From: Protula sp. h YS-2021
Lineage: Eukaryota > Annelida > Polychaeta > Sabellida > Serpulidae
Direction of reading: 5' to 3'
Assembly: GCA_949752745.1 (NCBI GenBank)
Contig: OX457028.1
Location: 6,134,095-6,198,094 of the forward strand
Length of the DNA stretch: 64,000 nucleotides
The notes beneath the pieces were generated by a model that saw nothing but the letters and a program-made list of their open reading frames with translations, was not told the origin of the DNA and did no database searches. Positions 14,906 through 27,878 of the stretch are shown piece by piece (within the stretch, counting starts at the first letter, position 1; the number at the start of each line of letters is the position of its first letter). The position numbers and the translations under genes were made by a program.

Positions 14906-16670
14906 CCTACTTACCCACTGTGTGTATGTATGTGCCCACTGTGTGGCCAGCTGGATGAATTATATGCCCAGTATATGGACGAGTGAGCTGTACGTTTCAC
15001 TTTCTAGACGTACATTCATATGTCTATCAATCAATTATTTAAATACGATACAATACAATAATATACACATAACGACAACGACTTAACCAGCTGCTTATGT
15101 GTATACAAAAGCTGCTTTAATTAAAAGATTATTTTCCCGCTTTGAAGTCCTTCCTGTCAAGTCTTACAGTTGATGCACTCAAGTCTCAATAGCAATTAAA
15201 CGACAACTAAATACCATGTTGTCGAGACCAGTTGAATGCTGTAATTAGGTGTGTACTGAGATGTAATCAGGTACTAAACAGGCATTTCTTTGATATCTGT
15301 TAGACATAATACAACATGTTGTAGTTAACAGAGACTCCGGATCAAGTCCATAAGTCTATTCAGGAAGGAAAAGAGGTTCCGAGTTGAAACTTTCAAACTT
15401 TGAACAAAAAGATGTATCACAATCAATATAAAAAATCTAGAAGTACCCACAACCGAATTCCAATTGCAAGACATTTTCTGTAATACAAAAAGCTTGTACA
15501 GAAATCGTCGCTTGTAGGATATGCCAACTTGTTTTGGGTCACCGATACGCAGTCAAACATCCGGGTTCTAAATTGAGCGCAGAAAAACATACAAGCGTCG
15601 ATTCTGAGAACAGACGAAAGGCCCATGTCGTCTGCCATTTACTGCTCAAACAAGGACAGTGCCATTTATACATTTGTCAGTTCAAGCAAACACGGGTGTA
15701 AAAGGAACTTGACAGAACACTGAAGGGCACTTAGTGCCAACAAACTTTTCAGGAACATAAAAGAAATCAATCAAACATTGCTCATTTTAAAGCTCATTTC
15801 GGATTTCTATGCACAATTGCACCCTATTTGAATCGAATTACAATGAACGAACACACACACACACACACATATATATATATTCAAAGAATTTTTATCGTTA
15901 TGGTTCCAGTCTAAAGCAAAGCATATAACCACGAGAAAAGAAGCCAACAATAAAATAAAGAATTCAAGCAAAGCTGTCGTTGATACTTCTGCACACAAGC
16001 CATGGCTACATGATTTGTAATTACCATTACCACTTGTCACTAAGTAAATCAGTTGAGTTTCAGTAGCATTGCATGCACTTGAAAGAAAGCTGTTAAAGAC
16101 TAAAGGGAAAGCTACAATTAACGTCTGATAGGCCTAAAGATCAAATGTTAATAGCAACGCGCCACTGGTTTCCATTAAATCTAGACACTTCTATAACTAC
16201 AACTGATGTATTTATTTTACTGTCTTGAGAAAGACAAGGCTATCAACATAACGCAAAGAAATGAATGTGGGCATGTTTCAGATTTCAGCTCATCCGGTGC
16301 TTAAATGAAAAATTTGTCAATTTCTCTAGGCAATACTTTTTCAAAATTTATAGATAAGAAAAGTGATAAATAGCATGAATAGATAAGAAATACTGCATAT
16401 ATATATATACAGAAATAACATCCCACAAGGAGTTCACAAATAGAACTGTAAACCCCGTATGATCCATGATAAACCATAGAAACAGTTTGAATACATTTGT
16501 GAGGCCCCGAAAGTGTGCAATGTGACCCGCTTGTGACTTGTGCTCCCTAAGTCAAATTCTCCACATTTCGTACTTTTTTAGACAGACAGCAGACTGGAAT
16601 AATGATAATGTTACCTTTCACATGTCAAGTGGTCGAACCTTTTTTCCTAAACTAGCACAAATATTTTTAT
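14906..16670. other. Unique-looking stretch, no gene supported
   Basis: There is a short (CA)n(TA)n tract at 15,850-15,882. Frames of 71 and 77 codons on the minus strand (15,423-15,638 and 15,807-16,040) have no recognisable domain. I see nothing else. Confidence 0.4.
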
Positions 16671-16674
16671 ATGT

Positions 16675-16922
16675 CCTGGATCACCTGTCTTCTGAGCAAT
16701 ACTGCGGCACTAGTATGACTGTAGCACTGGTCGGTAATGATAAGTCTTGTATCACTTTATTGTCTTCTGGGCAATGCTGCGGCACCACTGTGTCTGTAGC
16801 ACTGGTCGATACTGATAAGTCCTGGATCACCTGTCTTCTGAACAATACTGCAGCACTAGTGTGACTGTAGCACTCCTCCATAATAGTAAGTCCTGGGTCA
16901 CTTTTTTGTCTACTGAGCAATA
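16675..16922. repeat. Tandem repeat, 71 bp x 3.5
   Basis: Three and a half copies beginning CCTGGATCACCTGTCTTCTG, each with GCAATACTGCGGCACTA and TGTAGCACTGGTCG followed by ATAAGT. Both strands stay partly open through it for that reason only. Confidence 0.85.
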
Positions 16923-19900
16923 CAATGTTACAACTATTGTCTTAAATATCTGTTCGGCGGTCTTCAATGGAATAACACAAAACATAACCCAAAGAATACA
17001 AGATTACGCTAAATGAGCATTTCGGAGGCCAACTTAATACCTTTAATAGCGAATCATTTTTATTGAACAATTTCTGGTATTCTGAAACATCTTCAATCAC
17101 ACACCAATTATGCGACTATTCCCTAACCATCTGACACATTCCTATAAAACTGAAAACACAAAGCGACTTGCCTGACATCATAGCATAAATGTATCCTTGA
17201 TATTAACGAGCGATTATAAATTTATAAGTCTGAATGAATCAATTAATTTTAAGTTGTAATTAACAAGGTGAAGGGTCAAATGGAGTAAGAACATCTGATA
17301 TCGTAAGCAATACGTACCGTATATAATTTTTAATCAATTGATAAATACAGGCTTGACATCTAAAATCACGCATCAGTATCACTTTGTCATATGTTTGAGA
17401 TCTTCTTATTGCTTTTCATAGGCAACCTTCACCCTCACCTTATGTACTGTTTCATTCGCTCTTACAATTGCAGATATAAACAAGAACATGCACAATACAT
17501 AGACAATACCACGGGCATCAAATAAAATGAAATCCTCCGCTCTCTGCTGAAGAAATCGAGTTGAAAAATAATAGATACCTAGTTCAAGCTCCCATTCATT
17601 CCTCATGCCACAGACGCTTTTCTCTTCAAATTAAAAGTCAGGGTTGTGCTGCTCTTTGGGGAAATAAATGCTACTACTCTCGGTTAATAAAGTTTAGAAC
17701 AAGTACCTCAGATGCCAATCATTATATAATTACATTCTGGTTTTACTTTTTTTGCAATAGCAGCAATGTAGCCGCCACCAAGCATGGAAAACTCTGTCTT
17801 CTTTATTATTTAGTCTGGTTTACTTTTATTAATGCTTCACCATTTTACAGAGACAGCAGTATAGCCACTAGGCATATTACTAAATACCCTCGTTTGCTAT
17901 ATCGCCCTTTAACATCTCGGTATTTTTCACAACAGTAGCAGATAAGCACAAAGCGTAGAAACACTTCTGTGTTCTTGATTTTACGTCTGGTTCGCTATTA
18001 TTTCGTTTAATGTCTAGCACTTTTCACAATGGCAACATTATAGTCTCGCATAAGCACTCGTGGTGCTAACACGTCATCATTGTTGTTTTTTTTTAATGTC
18101 ACTTGGTTAACATAACACTTGGTTTACAGAAGTAGTTGACTTTTTTTAACATGTTTGCTTGAACACCGTACCATTGGTAACATGTCAAAATAAACGCTCC
18201 AGAAATATCAGTTAATTTTGTTTACTAATGTTGAAAAAAACCTCAGTGCACAATAATGATGTTCTGACAGCTTGCAGTTACTCTAGATAGAATTACATCT
18301 AATGATACGCTCCTTAACGCAGCCTTCCTCTTTTACTTCATTGGCTATACACGTTGTTATTTACAAGCATACACTTCAAATTCTACAGGACACACTCTCA
18401 GATAAACAAATACATGCAGACGCATTCTCATGCGCATGTACCAACATACACATAGAGAGTAATAGGCTCTGAAAGAGCCAAATATAATTATCGACATTTA
18501 CCTTTAGGCCAAAACCAACACATCATTGCAAGCCACATGACAATGGCTTACTTTTGAAATTTAAATTTCAAGTTAAAGATTAACCTTTATATTCATATGA
18601 ATAATAACGCGCTAATTATACTTTCTCAGGATATATCTTTGTTGAGTGTAGAACCAATGGTAAGAACACACCATTTGTTTTGTAGGTTTATGTTTGGACT
18701 TATGTTCATTGAGGTAGTAAAGCATCCTTAGATGCTACTACCACAAGAGCTTTATTAACCTTCACGTGACATTAGAAGAACGGTAAATGAAAGAAGAAGG
18801 AGCAAGGTGAGCAAAGAGGAGTGTGTCCACTAAGGAAAAGAGTTGATAAAAGTGTGACTGATGGCGTGTAAGATAAGAGGACGAGTGACACCAGACACAA
18901 TGGAGAGCCATCATTGTGGGGGCTGTAATTATCAGATAACACATCGCGTGTAAGCAAAACCTGGCGGGCAACGAAGTGTTACATTTGGTATTAGCAATAA
19001 ATAAAGCCGTTTGATGAGTAGTTGAAAGACCGACACTTGCTCAAAATCAGTTTCATTTCTCTGTCTGGTGGTTGATAAGTTTGAAAACTCCTGTTAATAA
19101 AGTCTTCTTCAGTCACCAAAATTAGTCTTTTCTTTTCATCCATGCTTCGGATGTGACGTCATTTTGACATGTTTTTGTAAAGACCTTTTACTTTTGCCAA
19201 CAGCTGAAATTTCATAGGGACTTAATAAAATGTACTTTTTTAATCTCTGCCCAATATATGAATGCTTCCCTTTCAATTTTTTGTTGGAACCGGCATGGTG
19301 AAAGTTAATTTCGTTATAAAAACGGCGATCAGGCATCCCACTCAATGATGATGCGTTGTACTTGAAAAGGCTTTTGAAGGGATTCTTGCATGCAATCCTT
19401 ATTATTAAAGGTTTAATTTAAATTCTCATTCAGCTATTACAGTTTTACTGCATTCAAATTTACCATGTATAAATATTTAATTAATTATTATGCTTGTCAC
19501 GTATTATAATTTTTCGTGCTTTTTAACGGGTCTACCTATATGTACATAAAAGAAATCAATTAATTTGGCACTACAACGATTACGCGTTACTATAAGCACA
19601 TACTACATTGACCCTATATATCGCGTGAGTTCTAACTTCAGTCCATTAACAGTATCAGGTATTTTCTTTTTGTATTACCTCCAAATACGTAGGTGATACA
19701 GAAAGAAAAAACCTTATGTAACTGTACAGCGTTCAAGTCATATATAGATTACATGTCACCCAAAGAAACTAGTATAATAGATATGTGTCGCAATAATTAC
19801 TTGACCACGTGACTTCATGAACTGCATTAATTAGAAGTGAAGAAGGTTCAATGTATATGTCCCAGTATTTTCATTGGGACAGCCGATTGTCAATTATCTA

Positions 19901-20650
19901 GAAGCACACTCTGCGTTTTTTATTAATTATTTCAGCCAAAATCACCTCATATATATACATTCTTTCTCCTTGTTCATAAGGATGCTCTTGTTTTGCTATT
20001 ACGCACAGATTACAAATTCTACCATTAAATATATTTAAGTGCATATAAATACATGCTCTTTAAATTGACGTTGGTTCTTGGTAAATGCTCCTGAAAAACT
20101 GCTGTGTGAAAAACTTGTAGTGCAAATACAAGAATGTCCGGGACATTGTGACCAGCCGAGATCAAGTCAATCACATATGAATAAGTTTGTATGGTTGCCG
20201 AAAAGTCACATTGTACAAGTTTGTCCAAGACCAAAGTCTTACAAAAAGCGATAAGACCAATTCCAGCGTGCATGAGCAAGGAAATTTCCCTGAACAGTTG
20301 GGCTTCAAAATACCAAATGGCAAACAGCTAGCTAACTAACTAATTTCGCAACGGATCTGAACATAGACCAATAAATACATACAAAGATTTGTTTCCCAGA
20401 AAAATGGGAAACAGATCTTGTGTATCCCCGGTAGTCTGGGTAGTCTACCAGAGAAACCTTCGAACAACGTATCGAAATTGTATCCATACACGTGTACTGC
20501 TGGTCGGACATATGCATTTACAACAAGGAACAAAACGATCAGTGAATGATGATATGATCAAATACATGTGATTACGTTTGCGCTTGCGTTTTGATAAGAA
20601 GAAAACACCACGTCTAAAGTAGTATTACTTAAGTTTTGATGTTTTGATAT
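16923..20650. other. Long AT-rich stretch, no gene supported
   Basis: No frame above 125 codons and no recognisable domain. Between 17,730 and 18,060 a loose period near 120-130 bp is visible (TCTGGTTTAC or TCTGGTTCGC, then TTTCACAA and CAGCA or GGCAAC), possibly three decayed tandem units. The rest (18,100-20,650) looks unique. Some frames at 18,760-19,345 and 20,025-20,571 are under 90 codons and unconvincing. Confidence 0.4.
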
Positions 20651-20654
20651 GTAT

Positions 20655-21645
20655 TATTTTGTTGGGTTTGCATTTCGGACCAGTGCGCATGTTTATTTAA
20701 CTTCCCGTTATGCTCTGTTCACATTTCGGAATAGTTTTTACCTTGCGTTGATGTGCGGTTCGCAGTTCGGCCCAGTGCGCACGCTTATTTAACATGCATT
20801 GTTGTGCGATTCGCCTTTCGGACCACTGTGCATGCTTATCTAGCTTGTGTTGCTACGCCATTATTTTGGACCAATGCGCGTGTTTACTTAACTTGCTTCG
20901 ATGCGCGGTTGGCATTTGGAACCAGTGCGCATGTTTGTTTAGTTTGTGTGGATGCGAGGTTCACTTTTCGGGGCCACTGCGCATGCTTATTTAATTTGCG
21001 CTAATGCGCGGTTCTTATTTTAGACCAGTGCGCGTGTTTATTTAACTTGCGTCGATGTGCTGTTCGCATTTTGGACCAGTTCGCATATTTATTTAACTTG
21101 TGTGAATGCGCGGTTCGCATTTCGAACCAGTGCGCGTGTTTATTTAACTTGCGCCAATGCGCGGTTCGTATTTCGGACAAATGTGCATATTTATTCAACT
21201 TCCATTGATGAGTGGTTCGCATTTCGGACCACTGCACATGTTTATTTAGCTTTCGTTGATGCGCGGTACACATTTAGGATCACTGCACATATATGTTTAA
21301 CTGGCGTTAATGCGCATTTCTTATTTTAGACCCGTGCGCATGTTTTTTTTTAACTTGTGTTGATACGCGATTGATATTTCGGACCAGAACATATGTTTAT
21401 TTACCTTGCGTTGATACGCGGTTGGCATTTCGGACCAGTGCGCATGTTTATTTAACTTGTCTTGATGCGCGGTTGGCATTTTGGACCACTGTGCATGTTT
21501 ATTTAACTTGCGTTGATTATTATTTCGGGCCATTGCGCAGGTTTATTCAACTTGCGTTGATGCACGGTTTGCATTTCGGACTAGTGTGCATATTTATTTA
21601 ACTTGTGTCGATGCGCGGTCCGTATTTCAGATCAATGAGCATTTT
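20655..21645. repeat. Satellite-like array, 51 bp x about 19
   Basis: About 19 copies of a 50-52 bp unit: GATGCGCGGTTCGCATTTCG, then GACCAGTGCGCATGTTTATT, then TAACTTGCGTT. The unit is close to a multiple of three, so both strands carry 60-90 codon frames (Ala/His/Tyr-rich on one strand, Lys-Leu-Asn-Lys-His on the other). These are array artefacts. Confidence 0.92.
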
Positions 21646-21649
21646 CAAA

Positions 21650-22912
21650 TTTAAGCATCAATGGATTCAAAATACCCCCTATTTAGCAATTTTTGGCGTA
21701 GCCAAAAAAGTAAGGTTTTAAGCGAGCCCTACTTAGAGAACACTCGTACAAAAGTTAAATAAAATCTTATCAAAATTGTGGATGAAGAAGAGGTTTGAAT
21801 ATTGGCAACATAAAATTATAAATGCCCCCATTTGGCCAATTTTTGGCGGATTGCCTAAAGAAGTAAGACTTTAAGAGAAGCCGATGTAGGAAACATTCGT
21901 ACGAAATTGGAAAGAAATTGTGGGAGAAGAAACATTTTGAAAATTAAATGCCACTAAATTTTTAAAAAATCCAATCACATTTCTGAGAGAAGATTTTGAA
22001 GATTGGAGGCCAAAAAAAATAATAAATTCCTCCCATTCGGCCATTTTATGAGAGGTCTACCTGGCGAACATTCGTAAAAGAAAATAAAGAAAATCTTATC
22101 AAAATTGTGGGAGAAGAAGCCTTTGAAAATTGGCTACCAAAAAGTTATAAATGTCCAACAAAATTTAAATGCCCCCCTTTGGTCAATTCTTGTCGCATCG
22201 CCATAAAAAGTAACTTATCAAGCCTACCTAGAGACCAATTATGCAAAACTGGAAAGGAATTCAATCAACATCGTGGGACAAGAAGCATTTTCAAAATTAA
22301 AGTGCCAATGAATTAAAAAATGCCCCTATTTAGCCAATTTTTGGCGCATAGCCAAAAAAAGGTTTTCAAGCGAACCCTGCCCACAGAACATTCGTATAAA
22401 AGTTAAAGAAAATCTGATCAAGAATGTGGGAGAAGAAGCATTTTGAAAATTGGCAACCAAAGAATTATAAATGCTCCCATTTTGCCAATTTTTTGGCTGA
22501 TCGCCAAAACAAATTTGCAAGAGAGGCCTACCTAGAGAACAGTTGCACAAAATTGGAAAGGAATTCAATTAAAATTGTGGGAGAAGCATTTTTAAAAATT
22601 AGACACCGAAAAATTTAAAAATGCCCTCCATTTGGCCAATTTTTGGCGGATCGCCAAAATAATTAAATTTCCAAAAGCCTACGTAGAGAATATTCGTACA
22701 AAATTTAAAGAAAATCTGATCAGAATTGTGGGAGAAGAAGCATTTTGAAAATTAGCAATCGAAAAATTTTAAATGTCCTCCATTTCGCTAATTTTTCAAA
22801 GATCACCAAAATAATTTTTTTTCAAGAGAGACCTACCTAGAGAACATCCGTACAAAATTTAAAAGGAATCCAATCAAAAAGGACGGAGAAGAAGCATTTT
22901 TAGTATAAGTTT
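21650..22912. repeat. Tandem repeat, about 150 bp x 8
   Basis: Eight diverged copies. The unit includes TTTGGCCAATTTTTGGCGGA, TCGCCAAAA, ACCTAGAGAACATTCGTACA, AATTGTGGGAGAAGAAGCAT and GAAAATTGGCAACC. Cores recur near 21,690, 21,835, 22,040, 22,180, 22,333, 22,483, 22,635 and 22,785. TTGGCCAATTTTTGGC is itself near-palindromic. The array ends directly at the (ACAT)n tail below, so it may be the body of one dispersed repeat. Confidence 0.85.
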
Positions 22913-22915
22913 ACA

Positions 22916-23012
22916 CACGTACATACGGACATCCGTACATACATACATACATACATACATACATACAGACGGCGAATGCCCCGCTATTGATGTGATAAGA
23001 CCGCCCGGCGTA
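22916..23012. repeat. (CATA)n tail with CAGACGG boundary
   Basis: ACACGTACATACGGACATCC is followed by a (CATA)n run, then CAGACGGCGAATGCCCCGC. The tetranucleotide tail plus CAGACGG resembles the ends of dispersed repeats at 5.9, 7.07 and 48.84 kb. Confidence 0.5.
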
Positions 23013-23554
23013 GTCGGCTGGTTTAAAAAAACGCTGTACGTACTCTTCTACGATCTATCGGTCTCTTTTTTATCAATGCTACGCATTTAGTGGTTCATGT
23101 TTTGAAAACAGAGAACTTTACTGTGGGGATTATTTGAGCGAATATCAGAGCCCAATATTGGAGTCCAATATTCCTTCCATTTCGAATTATCAGGGATTAT
23201 CGAACTGTGACCCAACAAAATGAGACGCTGAGAGCATTTGTTAACATTGATTGACAGAAATTCTTCGATTGTGTTGTTTGATCTACTAATTACCCACTCA
23301 ACACTCCGATAGAATTATCTCAGATTGTCTTCTCGAGCAACCCCACGCCAAATTACGGCTGCTTAATTACATGGCACGACTTTGCCCTCACAGTAGAGTA
23401 CTCGTCGTGCCGAAGTCGTCAAATGTTTTGGGTTGTGAGCTAAGAAAATGTCACCCTTGTCTTTTCACTTTTCCTGATGTTGCAATTATCCCAGATTTTC
23501 AAAACCCGGTGAGGTCAAATATGGCATAAACAGAGAATCTTTACAAATTTGTCA

Positions 23555-23830
23555 GAATTGTGCAAAAAGTACTGTCCAAAAGCATTTATTTTCAATTTCT
23601 TATTGACGATATTCATTTTTTTTTTACCTGTCTTTTGCCCATGGACGCCGCAGTGGTTGAATGTCAGCATCTGTTTTATAAAGTTTGCAAATTTTTCCCA
23701 GCTGACCTAGATTGGCTGTGGAATTCCTCACGTGACCCACTTTAATTGGGGCTGATTGGTTGACCTCGATTTCTTGGGGAATTCCCCACCTGGCCGACTT
23801 TAATTCGTGCCTTGATTAGTTGACACCGAT
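23555..23830. repeat. Dispersed repeat E, copy 1
   Basis: Shares an ordered set of blocks with 28,505-28,770: TCCAAAAGCATTTATTT, GATATTCATTT, CTTTTGCCCAT or CACTTGCCCAT, CAGTGGTTGAATG, GACCTAG and TTGATTGGTTGAC-like. The two copies differ by substitutions and indels. I see no coding capacity and do not recognise the family. Confidence 0.6.
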
Positions 23831-23944
23831 GAGAATATCGCGAGGCACGTGAGTGTGAGTGTGATTAAGCTCACAAAGGTTGGCGCCTTGCACGAAAATC
23901 CATGCACATTTATGGAATGCCATTTTAACATTTAATGCTTATTT

Positions 23945-24765
23945 TTGATATCAAAATACAATTAAAGATATCAAGAAATCAATGTATATCTCAATAATTT
24001 ATGTTTTTCTATCAATAATTGAATTTTAGATGGCAAAAATATATTTTTGAGATCACAAAATCAAATTTCCAAACTTAAAAAATCTCAAGGGAGACATATT
24101 TACATAAAATTTAACGAATCGTGAATTAAATTTTGGATATGAAAACTTGAATTATTGAGATCAATAATAACAACACAATTTTTGATCTCAAGAATGGCTT
24201 CTTTTTTTATACAGTAAAAAAATTAAAGAAAGATTCTGTATACAAGGACCAGTCATTTTTAATTAGCAGATGTGCACTTCTGAATTTTTTATTTACAAAT
24301 ATAGACTGATGTTTTGATATCAAAAATCAGTTTTTGAGATCAAAAAATCAATTGCAGATTTCAAAATACAAATTAAAAAAGTCTCCTTCTGAAATAATGA
24401 AATCTGAAATAAATTCTTAACACAATAAGAGGAAAATGAATTATTCAGCTCAAAATTGATATTTTGCTCTCTATTTATTTCATTTTTGCTATCAAGAATT
24501 GAATTTTTGATCTCAATTTGGGATATCATTAAATCACTTTGATATCAATAAATATTTCTTGATATCTCTAACTATTTATTGATATCAAAAATTATTTTTG
24601 GAGATCAAGAATACATTTAGAGATACCAAAGATACAATTACAGATAGCAAAAATTAATTCTTGATATCAAAATATGGATTTTTTGACACCAGAATTTAAT
24701 TCTTGATATCAAAAAATCAATTTTTGAGATCAAAAATTAATTTTTTATATCAATAATTCCCTAAT
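23945..24765. repeat. GATATC/GAGATC-punctuated foldback-rich repeat
   Basis: Some 25-30 short blocks of the form GATATCAAAAATTCAATTTT or its reverse complement, in both orientations and separated by 10-40 bp. Because both orientations alternate, the region is full of short inverted repeats, unlike the head-to-tail minisatellites elsewhere. No gene. Confidence 0.7.
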
Positions 24766-24964
24766 AAATGTGAAAATTGCATTCCATACACATTAACGGG
24801 CCGTGAACGCGGTGAAGGGGTTTGTGGAGGGGGGATTTTAGGGGTTGTAAAAATTAGATTGTTAAACTTCACGTTTTCACAAAAGGTTTCACTCGCGATT
24901 TCTTTTAATATTTTAAAAGTTCAAACCCATTTTAACAAAAAAATGTGTTCGCCGCTGGAAAGTT

Positions 24965-24968
<4 letters not shown>

Positions 24969-25060
<92 letters not shown>

Positions 25061-25072
25061 TATATATATATA
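24969..25072. repeat. (TA)n microsatellite
   Basis: A TA run of about 50 units with one phase break near 25,053. Confidence 0.97.
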
Positions 25073-25689
25073 AATATCAAACCAATTGCAGTCTTAAACG
25101 TTTAGTTATTTCTAGGAAGAAGGCAGCGAGATCGTCATTGACAGTTTCCTTGTGACATCCAAAGTAATTGTCAACATTTGTCATCTGACATAATAAAGCA
25201 ATACAGATCAGAATGGGCTGTTTCGTTCACACCGCTGGCACCAGTTTCAACAAATCTCTCAAAATTGGAAACAATGGCATTAAGATAGAGGGAGATAAGT
25301 CTTTATAAAATAGAAATAAGACAAGGTGGCAAATGGGTAGTACTTTTTAATAGAAGTGGTGTAATGCATTAGCTTCATAGCATGAAGACTGGTCAAAGGT
25401 GTAGCGCCCCCCCCCCCCTCCTCCGTATTTCTCATCATTACAGAGCCAGTTATTAGCAGATGAAAATGCATAAAATCATTTATGGAAGGAAATTAAAGGA
25501 AATGTTTTCTGTTCCCAGAAACCTCCGGGTTTTCTTACAAAGGAGTTATTTTTCTAACAATTTAATAGTTTTTGTGCCGTATTTAAAATCCTAATTCAAA
25601 GAAAAAAGGTGTTTTAATTAGATATTTGAGCAGAAAGTTAAAAGATAATGCGCGAAATAAATCATGTGTTAGACAAACAAAAATGGGGC

Positions 25690-25975
25690 TACCTGACTAA
25701 CACGACTAGAGGCTGCTTGGCCTGACTAACCGCCTACGTAGCCTGACTAACATCTACAGGCTACTGAGCTTGACTAACACGACTTAGGGCCTTCTCAGTC
25801 TGACTAGCACGACTAGCGACCATTTAGCCTGACAACACGACTATGGGTCCTAAGTTTGACTAACACGACTAGGGGCTTCATAGCCCGACTAACACGACTA
25901 GGTGCTTCATAGCCTGACTAACACGACTAGAGGCTTCATAGCATGACTAACACGACTAAGGGCTTCTCAGCAAAG
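25690..25975. repeat. Minisatellite, unit about 30 bp
   Basis: About nine to ten copies around CCTGACTAACACGACTAGGG then GCTTCATAG. The first few units are the most diverged; the last four are nearly identical. Confidence 0.88.
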
Positions 25976-26039
25976 GATAATGCGACACATTTGCTTGACA
26001 TTTGCGTGTGTCGATAAACCTATACTCATCACAAACAGC

Positions 26040-26096
26040 AAGCCATTACACTAGTTGGGGTGGGGGTGGGGGTGGGCAGGGGGGTGGGGGTGATAG
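26040..26096. repeat. G-rich tract
   Basis: Repeated GGGGTGGGGGT units, including runs of at least four consecutive G-tracts, which could form a G-quadruplex on the plus strand. Confidence 0.6.
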
Positions 26097-26331
26097 GAAT
26101 AGTTGTTTCTCTCTGTTCCCTGACCATCACACTATATTGCCTGTCAAGAGAATGCCCCAATTACCAATCGGTATCTAAGCAAAAATAAAGTCGCGTGTCG
26201 TTAAGGCCTGATATAACTGTGTGTTTAGATAGCGCTGTCTGCAAAGGTGAAAAAATAACAAAAAAAAAGCATTGTAAAAGAGGTCGAAAATCGGTACAGT
26301 GTTTAAATTCCAGCACGTATCAATTTTCACG

Positions 26332-26334
<3 letters not shown>

Positions 26335-26411
<77 letters not shown>
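26335..26411. repeat. (TA)n microsatellite
   Basis: A TA run of about 37 units. Confidence 0.97.
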
Positions 26412-26413
<2 letters not shown>

Positions 26414-26479
26414 AAGGAACAGTTAGATTTAGCCCCGTTTAAAGATACACTAAAAATATCGATTTTCTTAACGTTTGCA

Positions 26480-26678
26480 GCCTGCACGTCGCTGTTAGGG
26501 ACAAAATCCGCTAGTTGGTGTCCCCTATAGAGGGGTGTGACTGCCTTCACGCCGCTGTTATTGACACAAAGAGCTAGTCTGTGTCCCCTACAGAGGGGTG
26601 TGACAGCCCCCCCCCCCCCCCGCTTTTAGGGACATAAACCGCTAGTCGGTGTCCCCTAAAGAGTGGTTTCACTGTATC
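26480..26678 (-). repeat. Tandem repeat of a pogo/Tigger-like terminus, about 60 bp x 3
   Basis: Three units of GGTGTCCCCTATAGAGGGGT with GTGACTGCC, CGCTGTTAGGGACA and CCGCTAGT. Read on the minus strand from 26,678, the array begins TACAGTGAAACCACTC then TTTAGGGGACACC, which is the general form of pogo/Tigger-type terminal repeats (CAGTGAAACC, TA insertion). It looks like a transposon end amplified in tandem. A C-run interrupts it at 26,607-26,620. Confidence 0.6.
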
Positions 26679-26749
26679 CCAGATAGGCTAATTTTGTAAG
26701 CAATCAAAACGGTTTATCTGTTTTCAAGCAAGTTTCTTGACATAACTCA

Positions 26750-26912
26750 TGGTCACGACCGACCCGCTTACCACCCCATCACAAGACCCCCCCCCCTCCC
26801 CCTCCCCCCCCCCCTCCCCACGCTTACCACCCCGAGCCGGATTCAAACCAGGGTCTTTGGGGATTACTGGACCAACGCTCTACCCAACTGAGCTAACCGT
26901 CAACCCTCGCCC
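26750..26912 (-). mobile_element. tRNA-derived SINE-like unit, copy 1
   Basis: On the minus strand the segment has a tRNA-like A box (TAGCTCAGTTGGGTAGAGCG) and, about 40 bp on, a B box (GGTTTGAATCC), followed by GGCTCGGGGTGGTAAGCG. The anticodon arm does not fold properly, so it is not a working tRNA. The same A box, B box and GGTGGTAAGC order recurs at 52.93 and 61.11 kb, which argues for a SINE family. C-rich expansions interrupt both ends. Confidence 0.6.
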
Positions 26913-27190
26913 CCCCCCCCCCCCCGCCCATCACCGCAACTCCGCCTCCTCCCGCGTACCACCCGCTCACCACCACCCCTCTCTCCCCATCCTTTGTAGA
27001 ATTAGGAATCATGGGAAAATACAATGCAATATTCTGTCACATTCTTTCAAACGGAATGGTCGCCAGATAAGGCCTTCCGCTGGATACGTCTCTGTCGGGC
27101 TCAGCCATCAAAACCAACTCTCCATCTTTCTTACCTGTTGTTTTTGTTCCCTCATTCATGAACGCCTTCACAGTGTTATCCACTAATTAG

Positions 27191-27308
27191 TGCGTCAGAG
27201 TGGCCTTAATTCTATTACAGTAAAACCTGCGTAATACGGACAACATAAGTGCGTCAGAATGGTCTTAATTCAATTACAGTAAAACCTGCTTAATACGGAC
27301 AACATTGG
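27191..27308. repeat. Tandem duplication, 59 bp x 2
   Basis: GTGCGTCAGAGTGGCCTTAA through CAGTAAAACCTG and AATACGGACAACA occurs twice head to tail (27,191 and 27,250), with four or so differences. It duplicates the left terminus of the pogo-like MITE that follows together with its flank. Confidence 0.85.
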
Positions 27309-27878
27309 GACTGACAAAATTTGTGCAGGTTAATCAGGTGTCCCGTTTACTAAGGTTATTCTATAACAACATGAGTTTTTAATAGGGGCAAGTACTGGGT
27401 ATTCCAAACCGGAGGGACAGCTGGGACTGGGGGGGCCGTCTTCACCACAATGGTTCCTTTCCTAACACATTTCCCGTGCTTTTCACCAAACTGTAAATTG
27501 TTTCTTTTGTCCCTATTTTCAATTTCGATTAACAATACCACTTCGATAAATTTCCCTTGATTGTGATGGACAACATCAGACACTTGTATAACGCAATGTC
27601 AGACACGATGCTCGTTTCGGGATTAAAAATCTGCAAAAACAGATTGCGGAACAGTCTTGTTGACATAATATGTTATACACGGCAAACAGCACCCAAAGAT
27701 TATGCACTACTATACCCGAATGACGTCTGAAAAACTGTGCCGCTGTCCGGAATAGGGAGGTATCCGAATTATCCAGGTTCTTACTGCATAGAAACCACGG
27801 GAAAATTAAAGAAATTGATTTTTCCGAATTAGGGAGTTGTCTACATGATGCCGGTTTGTCCGGAGACAGGTTTTACTG
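27277..27878. mobile_element. Pogo-like (Tc1/mariner superfamily) MITE
   Basis: Left end CAGTAAAACCTG at 27,277 and right end CAGGTTTTACTG at 27,867-27,878 are exact inverted repeats over 12 bp, each flanked outside by TA, as expected for Tc1/mariner-type insertion. Internal sequence next to the ends keeps further loose symmetry (ACGGACAAC and TGTCCGGAGAC). About 600 bp, with no transposase frame, so non-autonomous. Confidence 0.75.

Noticed and set aside
26820..26905. Functional tRNA gene on the minus strand
   Set aside because: A and B boxes are good, but the anticodon and acceptor stems do not pair, and related copies share the downstream sequence, which points to a SINE.
26749..27186. 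145-codon proline-rich frame
   Set aside because: It runs through C-rich tracts and a SINE-like unit on the other strand; composition artefact.
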